The position numbers were made by a program, and so were the translations under genes. A stretch of DNA of 64,000 nt from Acanthopleura granulata (taxonomy: Eukaryota > Mollusca > Polyplacophora > Chitonida > Chitonidae): the NCBI GenBank assembly GCA_016165875.1, contig JABBOT010000002.1:25000265-25064264 (forward strand). The letters run 5' to 3'. The first letter of the stretch is position 1; every line of letters starts with the position of its first letter. The notes beneath the pieces were generated by a model that ran no database searches, was not told where the DNA came from, and was given only the letters and a program-made list of their open reading frames with translations. Below, piece after piece: positions 1-11,525 of this stretch.

Positions 1-3000
1 ATTCTTAAGTTTCTAATGATTTTTCTGATTATATGATAGGTAAACTGAACCCTGTGCTACAAAAGGTGACAGAAGATGCTACAGGTAACTCATCTTTACT
101 GATTGGACATACGTAAATGTACCTGTGACTGACAAACATCGCTGTTACAATTCTGAATACCTCCAAGTACAAATATCACCAGTCATATAACTACTGTCTG
201 TCTGCTTCAAACTCTTTAGAATGGCATTTTGTGAACAGGCAAAGGCTGTTAGCACAATGTTTTTCATTTTTAATTATATCAGAAGCATAGTTTGCAGTTC
301 AAGTCAATCACCCTTTACAGCAAAGAATCACAAAAATAGGAGAATCAAGTATTTAGCATGTTTAGAGTTGTTTTCTGAAATTCTCACTGTAATCTTTGTT
401 GTATTATTCCAACTTCTCCAGCCAGAGTTTGACCACTTCATGAGAGCAAAATTCACATTGTACATGTTTGTCATCTCCTGGGTGTTGAAAAATGCTTGCA
501 TGTGATTCATACCAGATGAAAACTCATAAATAAATGCATTTCATCCAGAAGACACATGAAGTTGAGTTCCATTGAGGTGTTGGTTATGTAATTTTAGATT
601 CCCTTGCAGTCATTCAGCAATATGGCATGCAAGTCAGTGCCTGAGAGTTGAGAAGGGTCAGTGATTTACCCCCAGGCACTCCAACCTTAAAACTGTCTGC
701 AATTCAATGTATAAGTGAAAAGTTCTTCCGTATGATTTTTGTACAACACTGAATTAAATAAGTCTTTACTGATTAATATGCTCCTGTCTTTGTGGATCTG
801 AATTCAAAGCCCTAAATACATGTCACACATCTCGTTGTGTTTTATAAGCAGCACTCAGGATTCCCCATTCCCGGTCTAAATATTCAGATAACACCAACAA
901 CATTATCATCTTACACATTTATCGATGTACATGTATGATAAAATACACATACAAGAAACAGATCTCACAATCAGGAAATGCCTAAAGACTTTTGCTTATT
1001 GGTGTGGTAAGGGAACACTTCTATTCCTTATTCTGTTCAGCTGACTTCTTGGAGGCTGTCTGGCTGGCAGGTTTTCATACACCTGTGAACTTCATTAGAG
1101 TTGAAGTTGTACATGTAATTGGTTTCTTTCCAGTTTTGATGGCAATCAAAAACATGGACTGGGCCAATCGCACGCAGAATTGCTGCTGATATATCAACAT
1201 ATAACTACAGATTGTAACAGTTGACAGAATTGATTTTGTAGACTGGGTAATTCAGCAGAAGAAAAATCAGGAGACTTGATATTGGAATATAAATTAGGAC
1301 TTGTCTGTGTGTGTGTTTCTTCTGCCATCTGCACTAGTCTTAACCTGTCTTACGTGGAAAGTGTACACCTGTTACCCCAAAACTCGTACCGGTTATGGCC
1401 GTAACTACCACATTCTTAGTCAGTCATTGACCTTGGCACACATAATTAACTGTTGAGACAACTGGACTTCAGGTCTTTATGTCTTCAGTTATTTCTGTTT
1501 TTGTGGTTTAGAGTGGCTGGCTTACGACAGGAAGAGACTACAATATTCCGTACACAAAATTTCTCTGTCACTTGGATTGTTAGTGGGATACATGAATAAC
1601 TTCCATGAGTTATCTGTTTGCTGTAGCATAATTGCCATGTGTTTACACTCGTCTCACTCAAGTTTGATTTTTTAAGCTTTGAAAAATTCTTCCTGGCTTC
1701 ACACTATTGTGTGAAAGAAGTATCATTCAGTCTATAGGCAGGTATTGCATAGGTAATTTTCTACATTTCCTCTCTGAATTCATCCCTTCACATATTTTTG
1801 GAATTGGCTGGTAAAATACCTGCTTGCCTACATTGTAGCTGTTGCAGCTTATTGCTTGGGCATCCGGTTTACAGGACGCTAGAGGATATCTTTCAAGTTT
1901 TATTGTGATATTCTCTTTGGAGACGATTGGAGAGTGACAGGACCATCGGTTCTGGTACTTCTTGGTCTAAACCCCTAACAGAGCTCAGCAGCTTAACTGC
2001 CAAGAAGCGTATTCTGTGGGATGTTATGTATAAACACAGGCCATGTATTAGGTGCTTCTGACATATCTTGCTCAGTTGTGTTTGCATATCAGTGCTTCAC
2101 AGTACTGCCAAAGAAATCAAAATCATCTATTGCCAAACACACTGGAAATATTTTCAACACAGTAAGTTATTAAAAAACGTATGCTGAACAGTTATATCCA
2201 TACGTTTGGATAAGCTGTTCACAATTTTTTTTACATACCATACATTTTGTAGCACCGTAAAATAACAGATTGCTAGCAAGCACAAATATTTCATATCAGA
2301 TCTATGGTTTCAAAATATATTCTGATGCATCTCCACTGTTGTAGCTCCTTACAGGAGTTGCGTAGTCCTGCTGCCCTTTGCGTGATGTCACCAAAGAGAG
2401 TTTGATTATTGTTGACTTTGTTACCTGCAGTGTTTTTGAAGGGGACAAATGCTGTGCCAGCCTGCTTTCCAGTCAACACCATTGTTGATGGAGACTGGTT
2501 CTGCTGAATCACTACATACGACTGATGCACCATGTTTCCCTCCTGTTCCCAGTGTCAGAGACACCTCCATGTATAAACAGTTAATCTTCACTCTCCTCTA
2601 ATCGGCAGACTCTCTTTGTTCAGTAGGTGAGGAGTTGGAGTTGGCATCCGTGTTTGTTAACAACATTCCCTCAGATACATGCCCAGATATAATGAAGATA
2701 CTCTTCCCAGCTGCAAGGAATATTCAGTTTCCAACACATAAAGATGGAAAGTCACAAGGGTAATGACAAAGCTTGCCTCTCCTTCAAAGATTATTTTCAG
2801 AGGCTGTGTGCATGGTGAGCCAAATGACTTACTAGCAGCTGTATGCTTACCTGTGAAAAGTGACTTCCTTATGCTGAATAACTCAGCATTAGCAGAAGTA
2901 TCTATTTGCCTCCTTATACATGTATAAACAGAAAAAAAGGTAAGTATTTGTGGTAAGTAATTTACTTTTATTAAAATTTTAGTCTCTGATCCTTTTTTCT

Positions 3001-5343
3001 CCAATGTAGTTTGGTGGTGTTAGGTTCAGATTGTTTCAAGGATTGGTGTTATAGTTTGTGGATGGCATTAAACGTCCACTTTGTGATGACTTATTTTCCT
3101 TTTGGACTTTTTCTCCCAGCCTCTGAATAGCTTTTATCTGCACTGAGTGCAGTTGTTACTATTCACCTTTCGGCTTCACTTCAATACAACCAAGACACAG
3201 GAGACATGGGTTCAACTCTGTCCTTGTGCAGGGAATTTGTCAATTCTCACTGGCTCTCCTGATGCTGTTTGTGCAGCTATTGATGATCATTTCTCTTCCA
3301 CCGATAAATCTGACATGTTGGAAAGTTTGTCAGTAACCTGCCAAAGACTGTTGGTATAGCCCAAGCACTGTAATTTTCTACACCAATTTCAACTTACCGC
3401 TATGGTAAAAGCAAAAACTTCTTGACTGTTGTATTGAAACAACAGTATACATGTATTCTCAGTACAGCTTTCAACAAACAACTTTTAGATTCACTTCAGT
3501 AGAACTATTCATGCATGTAGCTGAGTGCAACTGCAGCTTGCAGACTTTCTTCGCCTTGTTTGTATTGTGAAATCAGTTTGCTGAGTGCAGGTTTCACTGA
3601 TCAGCTTAGCTATTCACTGCAATACAACTATATATATGTAGCTGAATGCAACTGCAACTTGCGAACACACTTGCGCTTTTTTGTATAGTAATATCAGTGA
3701 GTGGAGACACTGAGAAAAGGTGATTGCTGTTATCATTCCTTTTTTACAGCACAGGATCCAAGCTGTTGATCCATATTGCATTTAGACAATGTTAGTGGTT
3801 CTTCATGATTTTCGTCTCGGTTGAGCAAGGTGTCATTTGAGAAGCTCAGTAAGTTTCTGCTCTTTAAAGGGCATGAATCTCATTTAACAGTTGAGGTTGC
3901 TGGCAAGATACTCTTATTTGAGACCAGTGTTGCTTTATTTCTTCTAATGGGTAACAAACATCCCCAAAAGATAATAATCCATTGGTATTTTCTTGAAATT
4001 ATAATCCACATCAGTGATTCAACTACTTGAATGTGTAAACAACAGGCAAAACTTTCAGTTTCCAAGCTTTTTCAAGCTTCCAAGCTTTTTCTCTTTAAGA
4101 GATAAAACCTATTAGTGTATATAAATTGACAGACAACTCAACATCTGTCAAATATACACTCGTGTTCAAGTTCAACGTCAAGTTCTGCTTTCTTGACCTC
4201 AGAATGTGGCATGGATTCTAAAATTATATCAGGTTAGGATCTAAGTGCCATTCAAATGGAGAGCATCCTGATTTTGTTTTGTTCATGTAAATCTGATCAG
4301 GCAATCTTATTCTTTCTTCTCTGGTCATACTGTATATAGTCTTTTGATGGCAGATGACCACTTTATGGCTTGTCTTTTGGCAAGCTGACCCTACTGGTCT
4401 AGCATCAGTAATGGCTAACTTGATACAAGTACATGTACCAGGCTGTAATGCGGGCTTCGTCCATCATCTACTGATCATCAAGCTTCAAGGTCATTCATGT
4501 GGCACCAAGTTTCAGGGTCATACCTTTTTTCCTGAACAAGTCAAATGAGTTGAAAGACTTTTAGTTTTAATATCCACCTCCTGCAGATTTTTCCTGTTGT
4601 GCTTTGTCACAAAGTGAGGAAAATGCACGGCCTCAACTCATAACTGTGTCAACACTCACAAAACTGACCAATGTATCTGTTTTTAATAAAAAAATATTTT
4701 ACATATGCCATTGAAGATCAATCAAATAAGTTATTGGTTTTTTTACACATATTCTTCTTTTTACAAGACTTTGAAGCATTTAGGCTCTGAAGTGGTGTAG
4801 TTTGATATGTTTCCATTCATCATGACTTCCTCAGACATTCTCTTTGCTGCTCAAACTCAGAATAGATAACGAGTCGATTAACTCGTTATCAGCAGCCAAG
4901 TTACTTTTCAGGCTGATTGCATCTACCATTCACAGCAAGTGTAATTGCTGTCGTATTGAACATCTTTGTACATGTATGTGACTGTATAATGAGAAACACA
5001 CTCAATACGATAACAAGCAAACCTAAACAGTTCTCTTTATGGAATGTCTCCTTTGCTATCAACATTTCAGAGGTTACTGAACAGTACTTTAGTAACTAAA
5101 GCATGCATGTATGTTCAAAGTTCAACACTGCTTTTAAACCTTTAAACTTGCCTTATCCATTACTGAAGGTATGTGAATGTGCCCCGCAGAATGCATTTTT
5201 GTTTAGCATTAACATTGATTTGAACATTGTAGCTCTGCACACAGAGTCTACCATTTTTGTCAAGTAGCTAAAAATGACCATGTATGTCACTCACAAGTCT
5301 GTCGTCATAACTTGTGTGTCTTAATGTACCTATTTTGTTTTAG
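1..5343. other. No recognised gene; non-coding or intronic sequence
   Basis: Open frames here are short, lack convincing splice context and match no family I know. Because the exon starting at 5344 begins inside a codon and looks like the second half of an RRM, part of this stretch is probably an intron of that gene. The exon carrying the first half of the RRM was not found and may lie here or left of the window. Visible structure: an imperfect tandem duplication near 3489-3710, a short hairpin at 4866-4891, and a diverged SINE-like patch around 600-700. Confidence 0.5.
3489..3710. repeat. Imperfect ~123-bp tandem duplication
   Basis: Two diverged copies begin at about 3489 and 3612. Both contain a TGTAGCTGA(G/A)TGCAACTGCA core followed by a CTTGC...TTTGTAT segment. 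Further TGAGTGCA words at about 3145 and 3585 suggest an older, longer array. No coding potential is seen. Confidence 0.5.
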
Positions 5344-8300
5344 ATATGCAATATTTGAAGTGCCCAAAAAGTTTGCTGAGGATTTCGTGAAACACCATGA
5401 AGTGTACTGGCCTGTTGTTGGAGCCAAAGTCCTCAAGCTGCATGTTGTTAGCAACCAAGGCGAGAAACCTGGCGCAGGTGAGTGCAGTCTTAACCACCCC
5501 TGTGCTCTGCCTGGTGTCCTACCACAGTGATGCTGGCTGTCGTTGTATAACTGAAATATTCTTGAGTACAGCGTAAAACACCAGTCAGTTAAATAAATAA
5601 ACTGGGCTCACTAGCGTGAAGCCCTTCCAGCATTATGTGCATGTTTCTTCCATGATTACTGGTTACTAAGCTATTTTGATTCACAGAACACTGCAAGGGT
5701 TGTAATTAATGAACAACTCCTTCCACTATCGTAATACATTTCCTGTTTATATACATGTTGTGCATGATTTCTCTATCGTGAAACTGACAAATGATTTTTG
5801 TATTTAATTTCCAGATGAAGTAATTGAAATTGATGATGAAGATGATGACATGTTAATTGATGAGAATATCGAGGATAGTCCACAGTCTGACAAAGGCAGT
5901 GCAAGCACAGGAAATGCTTCTGCTAGTAGAGCAAAGGCCCAGGTTGAAGAAAAGACCAATGAAAATGACCAAATCAAACAGAAAATCACTTCAGCTGTGG
6001 GGGAAAGCAATACAAATACACAGAAAAGTGGCCAAGAGAAAAGTAACACAACTCAGAAGAGTCCTCAGGCAACACTTAAAGGCAAAACCACACAGAAGGG
6101 TCAACAGGCCTCACAGAAAAGGCAACGCACAACACAGAAGAGTCAACAGGTAACACAAAAGAGTCAACAAGCAACACAGAAAGGCAAGACCACACCGAAG
6201 GGTCAACAGGCCACACAGAAAAGTCAACAGGCAACACAGAAGAGTAAGCAAACAGTACAGAGAACCACAAAAATTGCACAGAAAAGTCAGCAGGCAACAA
6301 AGAAGACCGTAAACGTTGCACAGAAAGCCAAAGAGGTGATAAATTTAGATGACAACTCCCCTACTCGAGAGAATAAGGTTGAGAAGAGACCAAACCCCAA
6401 GACAAGCACTCCAGTGAAACAGTCTCCATCTTCTAATGATGGTAGAGGTGCCCCAAGGAATAGTACTTTCAAATCGTCAGAACGAAATAGAGGTAGAGGT
6501 CGCATTGAGAACAAAAGCAGATTCTCTAAAGGGGAAAGCAGAACATCTTTACGCAAAAGCCGCAGTCCAGGCAGATCCAGGTGGAGCAGCCTCAACTCTG
6601 AGCAGAACACAGGTGGAGGCCGACAGTCCAAGTGGCAGGTGTCCAAGAGATCCAGTACAGAGCAGCAGAGGTCTAATTACAGACAGCAGTTATCTGGTCC
6701 ACAGGGGGCCAACAGAAGGGATAGTGATTCAGGAAGGTTACAGCCAAGTAGAAAGGGAATGCTAGGAGACCGTCCCCAGATGGGGCGCTCATTAACAGGA
6801 CTAGACAGGCCCATAGGCATGATGCCAGCTGTGGAGGGGCAACTGATGGCTCAAGGAGGCCTGATGCCAGGACAGTCATCGACAGGAACAGTGATGCCAT
6901 CACAGGCTGAGTTGATGTTCACTGGACAGGGGATGCAGATGCCTGGAAATGCTGCAGGGTTTGGAGGAAGCTTTCCTGGCCAGAGTGGCATTATGGGGCA
7001 AGAGAATATGGTTTCTGTACAAGGGAGTATGATGGGAACGCAAGGCAATATGATGGTCGGCCAAAGAAACATGATGACTGGACCAGGGAGTATGATGGAT
7101 ATTCAAGGAAATGTGATGAGTGGCCAAGGGAATATGATGGGTGGCCAGGGGAGTATGATGAGTGGCCAAGGGAACATGATGGGTGGTCAAGGGAACATGA
7201 TGACAGGAAACATGATGGATTGGATATTCAAGGGAATATGATGGGTGGCCAAGGGAACCTACAAGACATGATGGCACAGAGGAGGAATGCAGGATTGCAG
7301 AGTGGTAATGCGATGTCTAATCAGGAAGCTTTCATGTCACAGTCATACCAGGTGAACCCTACAAAAGGCAGCCTCATGGGACAGCCTGGGAACATGACAG
7401 CCAGTCAAGGAAGCATGGCAATGAACCCACACCAGGGACTGGTCATGTTGTCTGGGGGGCGTGTGCTGCCCCACCCTGGTGGATTGCCAACCTCTCAGGC
7501 GGGGATGACGTTAGAGAGACCAGATCAGAGGTCGGGGCTTCATCCGACTGGGAATAGGGCATCTGATAGCAGGGCACAAGGCAGGAGAGAACCAGGCATG
7601 CGTCTGTCAGAGTATATGGGACCGGGCGGTAAACTTCCAGGGTCAAGGGATGGCAGGCGCGAAAATAGGTCCTCCCAGAACAACAACAGTAAAGGTGCCC
7701 ATGAGAGAATTACTTCAGGAAATATAAGAAAATCATCGTCGGTAAGTTTCACATGTGGACTGATAATATTCTGATGATTGTTGATGTTTACAATAAACAT
7801 GGTTTGATAGGTGTTACACATTCATATTACAGCTGTGCATAGTTTTGGATTTTTTCAGAACGTTACATTCAAGCCATTGTCTATAATAGATGTTGATAAA
7901 CGAATCTTTGGAGCTTTCATTCAGAACCTCATATGAGCTCTCATGGTCTCAGAATTGTTAAACTGTAGACCTGTGAGAAAAATATAGGCTTCATGTATAT
8001 CGTGATGATGTTTGTTTTTGCAGCCCAGCAGACGAAATCGCTTTTCAGCTGACAGAAACATTGAGCAAAAGTTTGAGGGCACCAGAACTGGAAGAAGAAG
8101 TAGATTCAGTGATTTGGGCTCTGATGATGCACCAGAGATCAAGAGTGAGAGGGAGACTGCTCGTACAAGAAGCCCTGATTTCCGCTCATGCAGTCTAAAC
8201 ACTCGCGTCCGAAGCCCAGGCTATCCTTCACACAGTCCAGCAGACTATCGCTCCAGGAGCCCGAGACGAGGTGATGATAGTAACCCCAGGGAACTAAGTG

Positions 8301-11300
8301 ATTTCTCTGGTAGCCAAAGGGAAGACTGGCGGGACCAAAATCCAGTCAGAAGTAGCAGAGGGAAGAGGTTTGATAGGGCAGAGAGTGGTAGCCGTGGTAA
8401 TCTACAGGGCAAGGAACGACACTCCAGGTTTGATGAGATTGGGAGAGAGCTGCAGGGTAGAGACTGTTCTCCAGCAGTAGGACAGCCAGGAGGTGGGGGC
8501 GGGGGATGGTCCAGAGAGAGGGAGGATCAGAGGTTCACAGTTAGACGAGGATCAGACTCGCCCAGACCAAGGTAACATCCAGTCGTCATCAGAGTGAATA
8601 TATGAAGGGAAATTTCACTGTGCAAGATCAGAAGAATTTGAGGGTAATGGAACATATATGGTAATCACCATATTGTATCTCTACAGAATGTTTTTCCAGT
8701 TAAGTAATATAATCATTATTCCTTTTTTTTTCTTTTTTTTTTTCCCCTTTGCCCAGAACACAATATAAGGTATCATAAGATGGTACCAACAAACAATGTA
8801 GTAGTTTGTTTGGTCTGTTATGGCAGAATGAATATAAGGTTTCATTTTCATATTATCGTCTTATGCTTCCAGGCAGGACATGAGAGGGAAAGAAGAAATT
8901 CCTGATCTAGCATCTATCAGAAGTCAGTTATTGTAAGTGGTGGTTGACCCACTGTTCTATATGGTTCTATATCTCTATAACAGGTCGAACAGTTGTAACA
9001 ATAAAATCGATGAAAAAATTGTCAATGCTGTTGCATTGTTCATGTTAAAAAGAAAGCTGGCACTAAAATTCAGAATGCAAGGAAATGTTTCTTAGTGTAA
9101 ACTGATTCAGTTTGAAAGGACCTTTACATAAGGTGTGGCACTGGTAACGGTTTCTTGCATGTGATAATATGTACCTGGAGCTGATTTCATTCAAAGTCAC
9201 TACAACTTGTATATTATGTAAGAGCACTAAATTTATGTACTAGGCCTACAACACGTTTTACTCTCTTTGAGTAAAACATTATATATGTTTTTGGATTAAA
9301 AAAGCTGGCAATGATGTAAGTTTTCATCTCATTGGCAGGCGCCAGTTGCAGCAGCTTGAAACTGGCAATTTATCTGACACTGCTGCCTTAGCAGACATAG
9401 CTGATAAACTGAAGAAGGTTCAGCAGCAACAGAAGCTACAACAACATCAGCAATTACAACAACAACAGCAGCAGCAGCAGCAGCAGTTACAACAACAGCC
9501 TGTGCAGCAGCAGCTTTACAGAGGCAGAAACATAGCAGAGCCGGTTGACCCACCGTACTCGCAGGGACAGCACTTTGACACCTCCATCAGCAGGAGTCGA
9601 CCAGTAGAACACCGTACCTTTTTTGACAGGGAGACTCTTGAAGACAGCAAGATTGACAGGCCTCGGTTTGATCATGGTTTTCAGGAGAGATTACATAGTG
9701 TTTCCCCTGAACCAGAGAGACTACGGTTTGATTGCTCCGAAACCAGGCAGAGGAAGGAGTGGGATGATTTCCAGCCAACAGAGGGCTCCACCCAGGCAAA
9801 CATGGTCACCTTTGATTATGGTCACCAGAAGGTGCCTGAGACAGAGTTCAGCGAGATGATTACCAGGACTAGCAGAGAGAGTTGGCAGGCAGGACCCCGG
9901 GGTGACCAGGACTACCCTGACCGTGATATTGATGACAGAACTTTCAGTGAAATGGATTTCACACCCAGTTACTGCAGTGTGACGGGCTCCAAGGCTTATG
10001 ACAGAAGAGATGACACAAACAACAGCAAGGCTATAGGCCTGCTTGGTGATGCCCCTAGGCGTGAGGGGTCCAGGAGCAGACAAGGGGTTGGCATGTCTGG
10101 TATGGAGGAAGTACGCCGCAACTCAGGATACACAAGCACGGAGCTAGACAGGAGAGGACTCAAAGGTAAAGCACTGAAGAACATCAGACCTGTAGGCTTT
10201 CATGTTATGAGCTGTGGTTGGCCCACTTTCTTATCTTGGACACTGAATGATGATGTTCAGTAAGTCAAATGTACCTTCATCAGAGGTAAAATGTTTGGGT
10301 CATTTGAGTAGTTATGCGAGTGAAAAGCAATTCCTTCTGGTTTTTGTTGTTATCAATAATGTAAAATGCCTTGCAACAGCTTTTGTTATGATGAAAATTT
10401 TCGTGCAACAGCTTTTGTTATGAAAAAAATATATTCTCAAATTCTGTGCTGTGTCAGATGTGTATCTGCTCCATTCATGTGCTTTGTGTTGAAATTGATG
10501 TAGGCAAGTCAAAAGGGTTGATGGAACAGTCACAGAGGTTGATGAGACAGCCTCAGAGGTTGATGGGACAGTCGCAAGGATTGCTGGGACAGTCCCCAGG
10601 ATTGCTGGGGCAATCTCCAGCGTTCATGGGTCAGCCACAAGGAGTGATGTCAAGCAAGACTGGAAACACTGTCCCTCTAATGAGCCTAACACCTGGTAAC
10701 TCTCTTGGGGGAAGAAGAGGTAAACAAGGAACCCCTAAAATCCACACAAAAAAAGTCTCAGTGGCCAATCTGCCTCCCTCAGCAAGCTGGGTGAGTAACA
10801 AACTTGCCAAATTAAGTAAAAAAGCCGTAATCATGGGAAAATCCTCCAATTTGTGAGTGAATGTGACAATAGCGACTTTGTCTTTTCAGCTTTCATGCGT
10901 GGTTATTCTCAAGGTTTTGAGCAATAAATGTATTTTGGTAAGTTGTTCAAGTATACCTGAAATAAGTTGGTGATGAACATTTGTGAATAGACAAAACTTT
11001 ACATTTTTTGTTCTTCATTAAATTTTCAGAAACAGATAACTTCCTTCTTCAACAATCAAATGAGCAAGCATGGCTTGGCTGACCCTGTATCTATACGTAA
11101 CCCTGTGGCTGGAGTCGTGCAGTCTCGTGTGAATTCGTCTGCTTTCATCATTGTGAGTCTTATCAACAGTTATACATTTGTAATTGTAACACCAGTATTA
11201 GTAAGGGCCTTAATAGCTTACATGTATATGTATTTTCACTTTCCCTGTTTAAGTGACATACAGAAAGCCCTTTTCAGTTGATTTCTGCAAGATTTTGATG

Positions 11301-11525
11301 AAACTGCCAAAATGAATCTGTAGAAAAAGACCCAGGCGAATATTCAACCACTGTTTATTAACAGTGTTTTTCTGATGTTTGATTACTTTCATGCTTTGTA
11401 ATTTTGCATCTCCTTGACTCTTTTCTCTCAAGTTCAACTCTGAAGAAGAAGCTGAGAAGGCTGTGAGTCACCTAAATGGAATTTGTTACGACAAACACAT
11501 CCTGAGATTGAAATTACTAGCTTAG
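5344..11525 (+). CDS. Low-complexity RS/Gln/Met-rich RNA-binding protein with U2AF-like C-terminal RRM (5'-incomplete, frameshift)
   Basis: I do not recognise the orthologue. Exons with consistent GT-AG phases: 5344-5477, 5815-7741, 8024-8571, 8873-8932, 9339-10165, 10504-10790, 11030-11152, 11433-11525 (stop TAG). These give about 1,330 codons once 5 extra bases near 7218 are discounted. The first exon resembles the second half of an RRM (YAIFEV...GAKVLKLHVV). Then come an acidic patch (DEVIEIDDEDDD), a Lys/Gln/Thr repeat, an Arg/Ser-rich part, a Met/Gly/Gln repeat, more RS/RG sequence, a polyQ tract and a seven-residue LMGQSQG-type repeat. The C-terminus is a complete RRM: VSVANLPPSASW (RNP2-like), SFFNNQM helix, SSAFIIFNSEEEAEKAV (RNP1-like), LNGICYDKHILRLKLL. 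Spacing and wording recall U2AF2 RRM1. The composition suggests a nuclear splicing-type or condensate-forming protein, which is inference. In frame 1 the large exon hits a stop at 7239-7241 and coding continues in another frame. The gene converges on ARL16. Confidence 0.72.
5505..5604 (+). mobile_element. SINE tail fragment in intron
   Basis: The stretch has the signature 3' part of the local SINE family: GTATAACTGAAATATTCTTG, then GCGTAAAACACCAGTCA and an AAATAAATAAA tail. The tRNA-like head is missing. It sits right after the splice donor of the exon ending at 5477. Confidence 0.7.
6030..6330 (+). repeat. In-exon Lys/Gln/Thr tandem repeat (QQATQKS-type)
   Basis: The coding sequence repeats units of 7-9 residues such as SQQATQK, GQQATQK and GKTTQK about ten times. 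At DNA level this is CAACAGGC(A/C)ACACAGAA-type units with substitutions and no length regularity. The tract is strongly basic and presumably disordered. Confidence 0.8.
6980..7260 (+). repeat. In-exon Met/Gly/Gln/Asn tandem repeat (NMMGGQG-type)
   Basis: Roughly 30-bp units encode (N/S)MM-x-GQG repeated about nine times. The unit DNA is of the ATGATGGGTGGCCAAGGGAA type. The apparent frameshift at 7218-7222 lies in this array, so replication slippage or assembly error is a natural suspect. Confidence 0.85.
9418..9520 (+). repeat. CAG/CAA polyglutamine tract in exon
   Basis: A mixed CAG/CAA run encodes a Gln-rich segment with about ten uninterrupted Gln codons near 9457-9486. It is broken by Leu, His, Val and Pro. 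It follows a predicted helix (LADIADKLKKVQ), as is common next to polyQ coiled coils. Confidence 0.85.
10517..10650 (+). repeat. 21-bp coding minisatellite (LMGQSQG-type heptads)
   Basis: Seven-residue units such as LMEQSQR, LMRQPQR, LMGQSQG and LLGQSPG are repeated about six times in the exon at 10504-10790, just before the RRM linker. The DNA period is 21 bp, so length changes by whole units would stay in frame. Confidence 0.8.

Noticed and set aside
5850..6646. Long antisense open frames opposite the repeat-rich exon
   Set aside because: They are antisense readings of low-complexity coding repeats, with no splice context or family motif.
6900..7277. Minus-strand His-rich open frame
   Set aside because: It is the complement of the ATGATGGG-type repeat and has no independent support.
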